Positions 33,501 through 45,536 of a stretch of DNA of 64,000 bases are shown in pieces. The stretch comes from Tetranychus cinnabarinus (taxonomy: Eukaryota; Arthropoda; Arachnida; Trombidiformes; Tetranychidae). Numbering within the stretch: position 1 is the first letter of the stretch; every line of letters begins with the position of its first letter. The position numbers and the translations under genes are program-made. Location: positions 322,501 through 386,500 of the forward strand of contig WHVY01000010.1 of the NCBI GenBank assembly GCA_022266195.1. Reading direction: 5' to 3'. Below the pieces are notes generated by a model. The model ran no database searches, was not told the DNA's origin, and saw only the letters and a list, made by a program, of their open reading frames with translations.

Positions 33501-36500
33501 TACTACGATAATGAATTTCAACTTGTAATGGTGTAGCTGATAGACCTTTCTTGGCTGGTTGAAGGATACCGGGAAAAACATTTGGAGATTCCTCTTTGCA
33601 TCGATTAAGATATCTAGCATCTATTATTTTAATCTCTTGAGAAACAAGATCGATGTCTTTGCTCGAATCGGTGAAACTTTCGATAGAGAGACGTGAAGAA
33701 AGAAAATCTATACGAGCAATACTGTTCTGATTTGACGAATAATCCATTGAGCCATCGACAATCTCCAGTGAAACATTTTTGAGATCCAAATGTATGGCCA
33801 TTGATGTCCAAATACGGTTTGGCAAAAGAATGTTGAGTCCCTCTCCTTCAATAATAGGTTGGTGTGGTGCTATATGGTCCATTGGTTCACCCAAATTGTT
33901 ATCCAATACTCCTCGGATAAGTTGATATCTTGGAGAATCTATAGTGCATCGAACTGCCGACACTTTACCTAACATTGAAATGTCTGGTAGAGAATGATTG
34001 AATTCTGCCTCCAAATTTCGTTCTATTTGTAAAGAGAAAATGAACCTTTCTTTCAAAATACGACCAGGAAGTCGTTTAACACGGAAAGAGGGAAAATCTA
34101 AAACACCTTCCTCATAGTTCTCATCATAATTTACATCAGTATACTTATTAGTTTTCGGGTTGTATTTTTTCCTCACAACAAATCCTGAATACAGATCCAT
34201 TTCAGGAAGTTGTACATCAATTACATCCAGCAAACATGGTTTAGGCTCTAAAAGACGAACATAACCTGATACTAATGATTGAGAAGAAACACGAGTAATA
34301 ACACCATATTTTTCTCTAACAGAGGCAGCAACCAAATCTGATTGAGTTAAACCGGATTTTTTGCAGACAGTTCCAATAGTTCCCGGTGAACCAGCATATA
34401 AAAACTTATTAGTCACAGTTAGCTGACCAAAATCAGCAACTAATACACTTTCACATAAATGATGAACAGGAATTATAATGACTGGTGCTGCTGCTTTTAT
34501 ATCCAAGGAAATTCTAGTTGATCGGTGAAGATTCATCAACACTTCTGGAGCTGACAGAGCTTTGATTTTAAGTTGAAGAATGTTGAATTGTTTCAAGAAA
34601 TGCATAGTTTCGGTATAAAACCTTTGAGTGTGGACATATTGAACGGAGGCCATTTGAATTCGCAAATTCATGTCATATTCTCGTTTCATGGTCTCATCTT
34701 CTTGACCATACTTGAAGAAAGTAAAATTGAGAGCTTCTTTCCCAGATGTGATGAATCTTTCTCGGTAAATTTCATTAAATTGGGTAAGATCAAGGATCGA
34801 TAGCTTTTTCAGTTTCCCTTCCATCAAAACATTTCCATTATATTTGGAATAGAAGCATGAAAACCCATGAATGTTGGCTTTGGCAAGAGGTTGATCTTCA
34901 GGTTTGTTGAGAATAATCGATAGACGTCTAATGGTCAAGTCAATTTTACTATCAATTTCTAATTTTGATCCAGATTCTGAGGAGGATTGATCTTGTGAAG
35001 GTGAATTTGAAGATAAAAAGAAAGCCTTTAATCCGACATGATCAAGCTCTGACTCGTAACGTGATCGTTTTTCTGGCAATGGTTCAAAAAAGTTAAGAAT
35101 CTTTGCCCATGTTTCTGGATTAATAATAGTCTCTAAACTGTTGAACTGAATGTTGACGAATCGGTGGTTTCGGTTGTACTTTGTCTCGAAAAGGGGAGAG
35201 TTTTCGTCGACAAAAAGAAAAGAAATTTTTACCAAAGTATTGTCTGGCTCTTCATTGTCATAATCTCCATCGTCATCTTCATCGTCATTATCAATATCAT
35301 GATGAACTTGACTAATTTTTTTAGTAGAGTAATCATCTGATGTTGGTGAGCAAGGAGGTGTGCTCGGACAACTTGGTACAATATTATCCTCACTTGAAAC
35401 TTTTCTTTTCTTGGATAATGGAATCTTATGCCGATATCGACGAGGTACCGAATAGGGCATTAAGTGATAAATATTTGACTTTTGAAGTTTAGTAGGAAGG
35501 GAAAAATGAGATGAAAGGCAAGAAAATGACATCTCTTGTGGTGAGGTTGGGCATGAAGTTGATAGAAAATCAAATTTTCTTTCAGGTGAGCCTTTTGATT
35601 TACGACGTGGTCCTTTATATACTTCTGATGACATGATGAAACGATGAGTTGAATAATCAGGTACAAGTAAATCCTCCATAATTAAACTTTTTAACGTTAT
35701 CTTGATTTTTGATTCATAAGAATGATATTTACTAAAATATAGAGCAAAATCTTGCATAACAATTTTCACTAAACTCTGATCACAACCATTCTCTCCAAGA
35801 GTAACCAGTTCGCAAGCTAATTGGGGAACCTGGAAATTCACAGCGATATTGCCAGCCTCTGGTTCTTCTGAATAACTAATGCTTAGTCTTGATGTTTCTC
35901 CAACTAACATTGCTGCTGGATCAGATCCTAAGTCGTCTGAAGTTGCAGTTTCCGAATACCACCAATTTAACCAATTTTGAAAAAATCCATTATTTTCATC
36001 ACCTCCTCTTTTCACAGATAAATTTTCTTGATTCTTTTTGATATTGTGAAAAACTAATTCTCTTAAACAGGCAAGCTCTTCGTAGGTTAAATTTGTTTCA
36101 ATTCGCTCTTTAATCTCCTCCATTTCTTTGGTAAGAGAATCAATTTCAGTTAGGTAAGAATAGTAGATATCTGTGTAATCTAAAATATCTTTAACACGCT
36201 GTATCAAAAATTTCCAGGTACAGGCTTGCTTTCTTTTACGATAAACATCCATATTGGCATTAATTGCATATTTCCACCAAGCTTTAGGGTTATCTTTAAT
36301 AAGCCCTACAGGACGCCACCTTCGGTATTTCCACAGTTTTTTAGTTCTATTCAGAAATGAAGACCATTCTAACATCAATCGATACTGTACAAGAGTTAGT
36401 CGAAGAGGAAATTTTTCAAGCTGAAAGTCAAGCATAAAATTATCTGCAGTTTTGAAGAGATCATCAAAAGCATTTTGCTTGATTTGAGCTTTTCCATTTA

Positions 36501-37412
36501 CAGAGCAAACAAGGTAATCATGATCTTTTGTAGTTCCATCGGGTTCAACTTGCTTTTCTGAAAGTAGCCTCATTTGATCAATTAAACTTTCTAGCGATAA
36601 ATTATCTATAAGAGTAACATTATTATCCCAATAAATATTGAATCCATCCAAAAGAACAGCTTTTCGAGCAATTCCACTCTTTTTCGGTGAGCCATCACTA
36701 GAATCATTTTCATCGGTAGTTTGTACATTTATACAAGAAATAACCAAGCCACAAGCAAACGGTGTTTTTGGTATGGACCAAGAGTCTTCGTATCTTATAT
36801 GCACATTATTGATCTTGAGTTGAAGATTTTCAATAATAGATGATACCAAAGATGAGCCATATGAAAACCAATTGGAGTATGAGTAAGCATAATATGATTG
36901 ACTTTCCTTAGATTCATATTGTGACTGGAATTTTCTTTCCAAAGCTTCTAATAAGGTCAATTTGTAATCTTGTTGTATTGCTTTCTCAAAATCTTCATGG
37001 TAAGAAAAATCTTTAATGGGTCCAGTCACGAGATACAAATCCTCCATCAGAATTAGCCATGGCTCAGTTCGGAATCGATATAAAGGCACCTTCAACCTTA
37101 TTTTACCCACAAAGCCAGCTTTTATTTCAATTGGTAAATCCCAGTGGCGAAAAGCCTCGACTTTGAGAGGTAGTCCTTCAAGTTCAACTTCACCTAATGA
37201 AATGAAAAGAGATAGGATTCAAGTGAATTTCAAAATCAGCAAAAAATAATAACAATACAGTTCAAATGTAGATAAAAAAGTATGGAAAATTAAAATGAAT
37301 CTAAAATAAACAAACCTTGATGCAAGGCAACGGATAACTGGTCAGTGTTGACATTACCAAAGTAGTCACCAATGTAAGAGTTTAATACCCAGGCCACCAA
37401 CCTTTCCAGCAT
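27501..37412 (-). CDS. VPS13D: VPS13D, bridge-like lipid transfer protein
   Basis: Exons 37316-37412, 29254-37193, 29011-29157 and 27501-28922 encode about 3,201 aa. The chorein N-terminus starts MLERLVAWVLNSYIGDYFG and continues GEVELEGLPL. An acidic run (NDDEDDDGDYDNEEPD) lies near residue 630. A UBA domain (about 1,490-1,530, QLQSMGFKESECIQALENC) is the mark of VPS13D among VPS13 proteins. The adaptor-binding (VAB/SHR-BD) region is near 2,200-2,350 and a ricin-type beta-trefoil-like stretch near 2,450-2,550 (YWNFTQDGRLSCEHPGLYV). The last exon has the ATG2-like C-terminal part (GGVGGFFSGFGKGLLG). VPS13D carries lipids between ER and mitochondria or peroxisomes and acts in mitochondrial size control and mitophagy. 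It is shorter than the >4,000-aa human protein. The second exon, 7.9 kb, is unusually long. Confidence 0.9.
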
Positions 37413-38017
37413 CTCGTAATATCAATTAAATTAAACTCTTCAATATTTTTAAGGTTTGGTTGACTTAGGTTGAATATGTGTTGATCAGCTGGTAAGAGTA
37501 TGATGCAAAGGAAATATAAGAGATGTACATGTTGTTACAAATATGAAGATAATGAGACAAAAATAATATTGATGAATGAAATAATTGGTCGACAAATATT
37601 AACAATATTAAGAATAATAAGAAATTTACAAAAAAATTAGAATGCAATAAAACCCGGTCTCAATATTTTCACATTGCATCACCAAAAATTTAGAAAGGGA
37701 CAAATCTCAAGTTAGTTCAACTGTAGTGGCGCTAAACTCAACATCCAGAATTCATCTACAAATATGAACATAATCATCTAATATTTAATCATAGTAAAAC
37801 AAATTTTAAAGACCTAATTACTTCACAATTAAAACTGTAAAAGTGCTAAGTTATTATGTAGAGTTATTACAGTTGTGATTAAAATGAGTTGAACTCATGG
37901 GCTGAGTATCATTTTAGCTGCTTCTTTTTCACAGTCACCTCTCAGGTACTGCACCTCTCGTGAAATAGCTTATTTACACTATTGGTCGGGCAGCATATGT
38001 CAATTTCAGTATTAGTA

Positions 38018-38277
38018 CAGCAAAACCTCGTATATTTTGCCTTTTTTGAGTGCGGACATCTAACGTTCAAAAAAATAAAATAAGCAAATTTTTAGTTACG
38101 GTGACTGTAAATTACAGTCTCTGAAAATAAAATTTGCTCAAATGAGTCAAAAAGTGAGCTCATTTGATTGTGAGCTACTGTAATTTACAGTCAACATAAG
38201 TAAAAATGTGCTTATTCTATTTTTTTGAACGTTAGATGTCCGCACTCAAAAAAGGCAAAATATACGAGGTTTGAGTG
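38018..38277. mobile_element. 260-bp Tc1/mariner-type MITE
   Basis: Almost the whole element is a hairpin: AACCTCGTATATTTTGCC, TTTTTTGAGTGCGGACATC and CTGTAAATTACAGT on the left recur reversed on the right. TA borders it on both sides (38016-38017, 38278-38279). It encodes nothing. Long arms predict a strong RNA stem if transcribed. Confidence 0.85.
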
Positions 38278-38672
38278 TAATAAATTATTACTAATAATGC
38301 AATCCTCAAAAGATCCACCAATTATTTCATGATCCTTCCATGATCCAATGATTTTTGAATTTTCTTATCTTTTAAACCCATTTTATATAAACGTTATCTC
38401 TGATAAGTTTATTAAAACCTGTATTTATCAAGGTTAATACGTTGGCAGATTAGCTCGTTTATGTACATGATAACTGTACATCATAATTTTCCCTTTTTCG
38501 CACGTTTAAAGAAGCATCGCAATTCATTGCTTCAACCTAATTATCTCATCTAATGAGTGAATTTTTCACCATCAATTATGATCCATGAATTATCGTTGAT
38601 ATAACTGTAAAACTATAGTCAAGTGACATTTATTGCTCTCGAATCTAATTAAGAATCGCTGTATATTATTGT

Positions 38673-39074
38673 CAGAGAAAGGCAGAAAATATGAAAAAGA
38701 ATTATGCAGAATATGCAAGAATATTCCCATTTTTATTCCTGATTATGCTCTAAAATATTCTTAATAATCCATTTCATGCAGACCAAATGACCAGTTTTGA
38801 ATGAAATCAGATGATCTTTGTTTTCATAAAAAATCACATTTTGTAGATAAAATTTTATCTTAAATGATTTTGGTTTTTTTGTTTCCAACCAAAAAAAAGT
38901 TTGCTTACAGTTGTTGATTAATTTTCAATCTACCCTTTCAATTAAGCAAAATAGTCTCAAAATATTCTTCAATAATCATTTCTATTCTTTTTTCTCTAAA
39001 ATATGTTCACATGAACAAGCATAAAATTTAATCTAGAATAAATCTTTATCAAGAATATTCTTTGCCTTTCTCTG
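38673..39074. mobile_element. 402-bp hAT-type MITE with 8-bp target duplication
   Basis: Ends read CAGAGAAAGGCA at the left and TGCCTTTCTCTG (as TTTGCCTTTCTCTG) at the right, with similarity extending inward through GAATATTC. ATTATTGT is repeated exactly on both sides (38665-38672 and 39075-39082), the 8-bp duplication typical of hAT transposons. No transposase inside. Confidence 0.85.
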
Positions 39075-39619
39075 ATTATTGTTAATCATAATATTGACAT
39101 CTATGTGAATGGCATTATATATTTCTTGGTGTTTAAAAGCTGAAATAATTAAAGCTGATAAAATTAAATAGACAAAAGTTTAAGTTATTTCTTTAAGTGC
39201 TTTTTGTTATAAAAGTGTTGCTTTGATCAAGCTTAGTTAATCAGCTGTGATTCCAGTTTTGAGCTGTATGAATCAAAATTTCAACTAATTTTAGTGTAAA
39301 ACATTTTTCTTCTCATATTTTGATTAGTGATCATCGTAAATATTAAACTTTAAATCCTCCCGCATTTAAGCCTTTTCAATGTTAATCACCAAATCTTTTA
39401 TCTGTGAATAAGTTAAATGATAAGCCTTTTGTGATAAATTTCAGATAAACTCATTATCTTCATATGCTCAACGTCAATATTTATCTACCATCTAAACTTT
39501 TAGCATCATTTTTTGATCACAGTCATCTTGAAAGTCTTCATCAATTAGCTGTTTCTAGTCAGTTCTAAACTCGATAAATCTCATTTATTTCGGTTCTATC
39601 AAAATCGACGAAATCCAAA

Positions 39620-41032
39620 ATGATCATGAACAGGTAAGAAAATAAAACATTTTGATATCATTATTCATCATTACTGTTTTGACCCGTAAACTGATCGTCT
39701 GTTTTCTCATTTTCCAATGTTTTATCTTAAAGGTTGTCCCTATCAGCCAAAAATTTACTGGCAACATTGGGTAATAAGGTTAATATGTCCACCAATATTC
39801 CGAAAATTTCGCCGGCATTGACAACAGATCAAGTAATGGCTAGGGAAGATAAATATGGTGCCCACAATTATCACCCACTGCCAGTTGCTTTACACCGTGG
39901 TTCAGGTGTATTTGTTTGGGACATTGAAGGTAAAAAATACTACGATTTCCTAGCAGCCTATTCGTCCCTCAATCAGGGCCATTGCCACCCTCGAGTCTAC
40001 AAAGTTTTACAAGAACAAGCTGGTCAACTTACTCTTACTTCGAGAGCCTTTTACAATACATCTTTAGGAGAGTTTGAAGAATTTGTTACCAAAATATTTG
40101 GTTATGATAAAGTGTTGCCAATGAATGGTGGTGTTGAAGCTTGTGAATCAGCTTGTAAATTAGCTCGTCGATGGGGATACGATGTTAAAGGTGTACCTAA
40201 AAACGAAGCTAGAATGGTGTTTGCTGAAAACAATTTCTGGGGAAGAACTTTGGCTGCTATTTCTGCTTCAACGGATCCGTCAAGTTATTCTGGATTCGGA
40301 CCATTTATTCCCGGTTTCGATGTGATTCCGTATGATGATTTACCTGCCTTAGAAAAGTATTTGTCGGCCAATAAAGATACTTGTGTTGGCTTTATGGTAG
40401 AGCCTATTCAAGGTGAAGCTGGTGTTGTTGTTCCATCTGATGGTTATCTCAAAGGTGCCCGTGAGTTGTGTACCAAATACAACGTTCTGCTAATCATCGA
40501 TGAAATACAAACAGGTCTTGGAAGAACTGGTAAACTATTAGCATCTGATTATGAAGGTGTAAAGCCTGATATTTTAACTTTGGGTAAAGCTTTATCTGGT
40601 GGTTTCTATCCGGTTTCCGCTGTGCTTGCAAATGATCCAGTTATGTTGGTTATCAAGCCAGGAGAACATGGTTCAACCTATGGTGGAAATCCTTTAGCTG
40701 CTAAAGTTTCTGTTGAAGCTATAAAAGTAATTTTGGAGGAAGGTTTAACTGAAAATGCATACCAAATGGGTAATCTATTGAGATCTGAGTTAGAAAAGTT
40801 ACCCAAATCAGTAATTAAAAAGGTTCGTGGTCGAGGTCTTCTCAATGCTATTATCATTGATAAAAAGTATGATTCCTGGGATCTGTGTTTAAAGCTTAAA
40901 GATAATGGACTGCTTGCTAAGCCAACTCATGGTGACAAAATTCGCTTAGCTCCACCACTGACGATTAACAAGGAACAAGTTCTTGATTGCTGTGATATCA
41001 TTAGAAGAACAATCGAAAGTTTACCAAAATAA
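39620..41032 (+). CDS. Oat: Ornithine aminotransferase, mitochondrial
   Basis: Exon 1 is only 14 nt (39620-39633, ATGATCATGAACAG), joined to 39733-41032; 437 aa, normal for OAT. The N-terminus is basic and hydroxylated (RLSLSAKNLLATLGNK), fitting a mitochondrial presequence. Class III aminotransferase motifs: NGGVEACESACKLARRWGY, FWGRTLAAIS, EPIQGEAGV, LLIIDEIQTGLGRTG and the PLP lysine in LTLGKALSGGFYP, followed by HGSTYGGNPLA. It interconverts ornithine plus 2-oxoglutarate with glutamate semialdehyde plus glutamate, linking arginine, proline and glutamate metabolism. The long-exon frame has no ATG before codon 17 of that exon, so the tiny first exon supplies the start. A possible polyadenylation signal (AATAAA) is near 41230. 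Confidence 0.93.
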
Positions 41033-41846
41033 ACAAAAAACTGGTTCATTCCATTACGCTACAATTTAACGTTATTCAATCATAGTTTGAACCATAAAAG
41101 ATATCAAAAATCGAGAAATTCATGTTATCTTGAGATTCACGAGATATTTTATTGTCTTCTCTGTTTGATTACATTATCTTGTATTTTCATACTTGTTATT
41201 TGAATAACTATAATGATTTTTTGTTATACAATAAATTATTTCTCTAAAATTTGACTTTGAGTCAATCTAAATTAACCAACAACCAATCAATCTGTTTTTA
41301 TTCAATTTGGGCAAGTCAACTAACCAACTTTTACTATTCATTTTATGGATTCAGCTTGTAATTTTTAGCTCCATCAACTCATTTACAATTTATCTGTAGA
41401 TAAGAATCAACTTTGAATGATAAATAACGCTTATTGTCGTGCTTTATTTTGTTTCCATGCAAGCAACTAAAAGAAAAAATAGAAATGAATTGATCATTCG
41501 AATCCCTAACTATTTAAGAGTATCTGATTAAAAAGAAGTAAGTTTATTTTTGAATCAAGTATTGATTGTGTTCAAATTAGCTTCTGAATTAAGAACAAAA
41601 GAAATGGGCACAAATCAATGTTTTCTTTGAATTTACCCACACAAAGCCAGTAGAGGCCCTTTTCGATCTGATTGTCATCAGCCTATTGTGCCTGATAACC
41701 TTTGTATTAAGATGGCACTTTAATTTAACCCGAAAAAGAGATGTTCTGATTGTCAGTCAGTGTTTAATTTGTGATCAGTTAGTGATAATCTAAATCCAGT
41801 AAATCTTAAAATTTTGTGCCTTGGCTTTGAGTAAAAATATGAAGAA
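41033..41846. other. Intergenic region between OAT and the His/Ser-rich protein
   Basis: OAT 3' UTR to about 41250, then AT-rich promoter sequence. A four-codon upstream frame (ATGAAGAAATGA at 41839) overlaps the next gene's start codon and could lower its translation. Confidence 0.5.
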
Positions 41847-43232
41847 ATGATTCAATTTACTTTAGGATTGCTGAATGGTTTTATTTTCCCTCTTATTTTG
41901 GGCTCATCGGATAAATCACCTGTTATAATTTACCCCAAAAATGGTGAAGGATTTTCTACATTCTCTAACATTGAAAAAACCAAATTAAATCCAAATGGAG
42001 CTACAGTTCGCCAATGGGAGACCAGAGCTTGGATAACAACAATACCTTTACACAAGATAATTAACTTGAAAGAGAACCCGTTGATAAGTCTAACTCGTTT
42101 TCAAGATCCAACAATAGCTTCATCAGAAGATCATCATCCCATTCCAAGTTTACCTGATCTAGATGAGTCTTATAAAGGTTATCCTCGCAGACATAACAGC
42201 AGCAAAAACCAAGATAGTGTTGAAAGCAGAGAAAGTACTGATGGCAAGAGAAAAGTTTCTAAATCATTGCCATTCCATCTGGAAACATTAAACAACTCTT
42301 GTTATGGAGAAGCATGTCGTGGAAACCTTTTTCAAGGAATCTATGATACAATTAATCATGAGAAACAGCTGAGTTCACAAGAAGATTATTCCCCGCTTCG
42401 ATATCATGATCAAACATCACAATCTAAATCTCCTTACCATCATTCACTAGATGATAACAGTGACTCGTACCATTATGATGAAGATGACAAAAAAGCAACT
42501 CACTCTAAAACCAATATAGCCTGGTCTCGCCTTTATCCGATCGAAATCGCTAGAAGTCACCACAAATCTGGTGGCATAACCAGGACTAAAGATAGAGATT
42601 GGAAAGAAAAGAGAAATAAAGTCAAAATTCAATCTAGAAAGCCAGTTATCGACCCACTTCCAAACCAAGACTCATTTGAATCTAGTGAAGAAACTGACCA
42701 TGGCCATCATAGTGGACCCAAAACAATTCCAAATCATTCTGTTTCTCTTGATGATGGTCGTTACTCACACCATCATTTGACCCCTAAAACTAAAGACACC
42801 AGCTTTAGATCAAGTTATCCACCCAAAGAGTATCCACCAGATCATATTGATGTTTGGCATTCGAGTGAAGATCCTGACCACAGTGAAAAGTCAACAAAAA
42901 AGTCAACTCACGGAAATACTAAACTAAAAAGTTCAAAGAGGAAAAGAACGAAGAAAACATTTCGATATCATCATGATCATAGCAATGAAGAAATGCCTGA
43001 TGACCGAGATCCAAATTCTGGTTATGGAAAGATTGAGAAAGGAAGTGCCTATGAACCATCAAATCTTTCAGGTCATTATTCATCTCATGAATCCATGGAC
43101 AAAGAAGGAAATCATCAGCATAAAGAAGAGCAACCAAAATCGCGTAAAAGACAACGATGTCATTGTTTGACTAATTATTTCGATCAACCTAAGCACTTAA
43201 ATTATGACGCAGACAGACGCAGAGCTGCTTAG
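41847..43232 (+). CDS. Secreted His/Ser/Asp-rich low-complexity protein
   Basis: A single exon encodes 461 aa. The N-terminus (MIQFTLGLLNGFIFPLILGSS) looks like a signal peptide. Most of the rest is predicted to be disordered, rich in His, Ser, Asp, Lys and Tyr, with clusters such as HHSLDDNSDSYHYDEDD and DHGHHSG, and many acidic Ser sites that could be phosphorylated. Basic cleavage-like sites occur (GKRK, SKRKRTKK); near the end KSRKRQR precedes a short Cys-containing tail (CHCLTNYFDQ). No domain is recognised. It might bind metal or mineral ions, act in silk or cuticle, or be a precursor protein; none of these is shown by the sequence. Confidence 0.65.
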   Translation: MIQFTLGLLNGFIFPLILGSSDKSPVIIYPKNGEGFSTFSNIEKTKLNPNGATVRQWETRAWITTIPLHKIINLKENPLISLTRFQDPTIASSEDHHPIPSLPDLDESYKGYPRRHNSSKNQDSVESRESTDGKRKVSKSLPFHLETLNNSCYGEACRGNLFQGIYDTINHEKQLSSQEDYSPLRYHDQTSQSKSPYHHSLDDNSDSYHYDEDDKKATHSKTNIAWSRLYPIEIARSHHKSGGITRTKDRDWKEKRNKVKIQSRKPVIDPLPNQDSFESSEETDHGHHSGPKTIPNHSVSLDDGRYSHHHLTPKTKDTSFRSSYPPKEYPPDHIDVWHSSEDPDHSEKSTKKSTHGNTKLKSSKRKRTKKTFRYHHDHSNEEMPDDRDPNSGYGKIEKGSAYEPSNLSGHYSSHESMDKEGNHQHKEEQPKSRKRQRCHCLTNYFDQPKHLNYDADRRRAA

Positions 43233-44011
43233 AGAGCTTCATAATTTTCAATTATACAGATTTCCTGAGTTTTATTTTGTAAAGTTCATAATCTCGAATA
43301 AGCGTAATCTCAAATCAAAGACAAATTCCCTGGATAAATGTAGTTTGCTTGGTTAACTTGCAATTGTTGACTCTTTCAGGGAAAATTTATCAAATTCCTA
43401 TGCTATTAAAGCAGTTACAATCAATTGAAAAATCATTTCATTATATTGGTTGAACATTGACTCCTTCAGTTTAAATTTAATTTCAATACATAGTCAATTT
43501 CAAGTCATAATTAAATTGCGGAAGTACAGAAAAATTCATGCATATCATAATTCATTTATGTTTTAAACATCTATTGTTATTATAAAAATATAATTGATTG
43601 AACCATTGTTTTGAAATTAAATATCCACTGGAGAGCTTTTGTACCTGAACAATCCATAGTCCATTTGTTGAAATATCAGCTAATCAAGATTAAAGGTATA
43701 ATAATTATAATTTAAAGATTAAACCATTAATAATAACCAAATAGCAGACGAGGTTAAAAAGACTCTGTTATCAAGATTCTGGTTGAGATTGGGTAGTGAT
43801 GTAATTTTACGTAATTTAGAGACAAGCCCTGGTAAAACCTTTTTTTGAGTGAGCCAAAATTTAATTAAGGGTTAGGTCTCGTTTATATCGTTATTTACTG
43901 TGCTAAACAATTTATAAAAATTTAACTTTTTGTTTTATCAATTAATTAATTTTATCTGTCCAATTATTATTCTGTTGTGAAGCATATTCATTACGAATCC
44001 TAGCTACCGAC
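43233..44011. other. AT-rich intergenic region
   Basis: Nothing recognised beyond the 3' UTR of the upstream gene and the 5' region of the SLC3A2-like gene. Confidence 0.5.
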
Positions 44012-44443
44012 ATGTCCAAAGATTTAGAAATGGATGTTAAAGAGCCACTTGCTGGCAAATCATCTGAACCTTCACCATCAAAGGTGCAATTTGTTTCTTC
44101 AAGTCCAGATGGGAAAAATGGCGAAGCTAAGGTCAGTTTTGCTGGTTTTGACGGGACCAAAGTTGGTCTAAACAAAGACGAGCTGATGAAATATGCTAAT
44201 GATCCATTTTGGGTAAAGGTTCGAATGATATCTTTCATCTTATTTTGGGTTGCTTGGTGCGCTACACTTGTTGGATCAACAGTTATCATATTCTATGCTC
44301 CTAAGTGTCCAGCTCAACCAGATCTTGCATCAACAGTTGCTGGTTCCATCACAACTCTAGTTACCATGATGGACAATTCAACCAATGCTCCTGGTGCAAT
44401 TATCAATGCGCTCGCTTCAACTCTCACTCCAATATCTTCGTAA
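44012..44443 (+). CDS. SLC3A2 (4F2hc) N-terminal-domain protein lacking the ectodomain
   Basis: 143 aa in one exon. The centre matches the N-terminal part of the amino-acid transporter heavy chain SLC3A2: LNKDELMKYANDPFWVKVR, then a single membrane segment (about residues 74-94, ISFILFWVAWCATLVGSTV), then IIFYAPKCP at the point where the family's amylase-like ectodomain begins. Here only about 40 low-complexity residues follow before the stop. A normal 4F2hc has a ~400-aa ectodomain and a membrane-near Cys that disulfide-links the light chain; the Cys of APKCP is present. I find no amylase-like exon downstream before 45.5 kb. It may be a natural anchor-only partner for SLC7-type light chains or a truncated paralogue. 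Confidence 0.75.
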   Translation: MSKDLEMDVKEPLAGKSSEPSPSKVQFVSSSPDGKNGEAKVSFAGFDGTKVGLNKDELMKYANDPFWVKVRMISFILFWVAWCATLVGSTVIIFYAPKCPAQPDLASTVAGSITTLVTMMDNSTNAPGAIINALASTLTPISS

Positions 44444-45536
44444 TCTTCGTTTTAACTCACCCTAGAGTCAAGTCAGCCCCATTCAATAACCGTTAACGCA
44501 TTTGCCAGTTTAAATTCATTTTCATTGAATATATTATTTAATTAAGCTGTTGGTGATTCTAGTTTTTGACATGACTGCCTGATGAATGCATCTAATCCCT
44601 GGTTCCATTGCTGTGCAATAACCATTAATTCATAACTTGTTTAACAATGTTATTGTTCTAAAATAATATTTGGTATTTTCTTTGTAAGTTTTTTTGACGT
44701 AACCACAGTCTCAGTCTCGTTAACTGTGTGTGTATCCCATTTTTGCGAGTTTCACCGACTCTTGTTGACCAACTAATATACAAAAGGGTTATCTCAAAGT
44801 CCGCGTTGATTCCTTTAGTATGAAATTTTATTATTGATAACTATTAGTTTTGGGTGAATTTTTTATTGTCAAACTTCCTTATTGAATAAATTAATTTAAT
44901 TTGCTTGAAACTAACGTCTATGATCATTTCTACGTATTATTCTCAATTTAATTTTTTGTGTTACATAAAGTTGTAACAATGTCATATTAACTCGTATACA
45001 TTTGATCTAATTAACAAGCAATTTAACGTAACATTTTGTGCAATAACCAGTTAGTGTTATTCCAGGAATGGCCTAAAATAACTATTTCGTAAATTATAAT
45101 ATAATTGATGTCATCAAAGTTGTTTTCAATGATCCAACGAAGTAAAAATTGAAAATCTGGATCGACATCACTGCATTGACTGAATTAGATTGTTATCTTT
45201 TAATTAGACAAGATTAACTATAATGGTTGTTTTAGTTACTAATTCAAACCCTTTTAAGATTAATTTCCAATCTTGATACCGATTAAAATACAAAAACACT
45301 CAAAATATCAATTACATTGTAACTAAAGACTTGATATTGTTTATTATCAGCTGGAGTAAATATGCAAGTTTAGTGAAAATGTAAACAAATGATGTTAATT
45401 GGGATAAAAAATCCGAAATCAAGGGATTTTTGATAGTCAGTAAATGGCAATTGCTTTATTTTTGATAATTAATGACTTAGAAGTAATTAATACACAAACA
45501 AAACGATCTATTTAAAACAGATAACAAGCTTTTAAT
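44444..45536. other. AT-rich intergenic region between convergent genes
   Basis: 3' sides of the SLC3A2-like gene and of MPC1 face each other. No frames matching an SLC3A2 ectodomain, and no other gene, were seen. Confidence 0.55.

Larger units (their letters stand above)
37413..39619. other. Divergent promoter region between VPS13D and OAT, with two MITEs
   Basis: No coding sequence. It contains two short transposable elements (38018-38277 and 38673-39074, listed separately); the remaining AT-rich DNA must hold both promoters. Confidence 0.6.

Noticed and set aside
43942..44289. 115-aa minus-strand frame opposite the SLC3A2-like gene
   Set aside because: Antisense shadow of a gene with clear family motifs.
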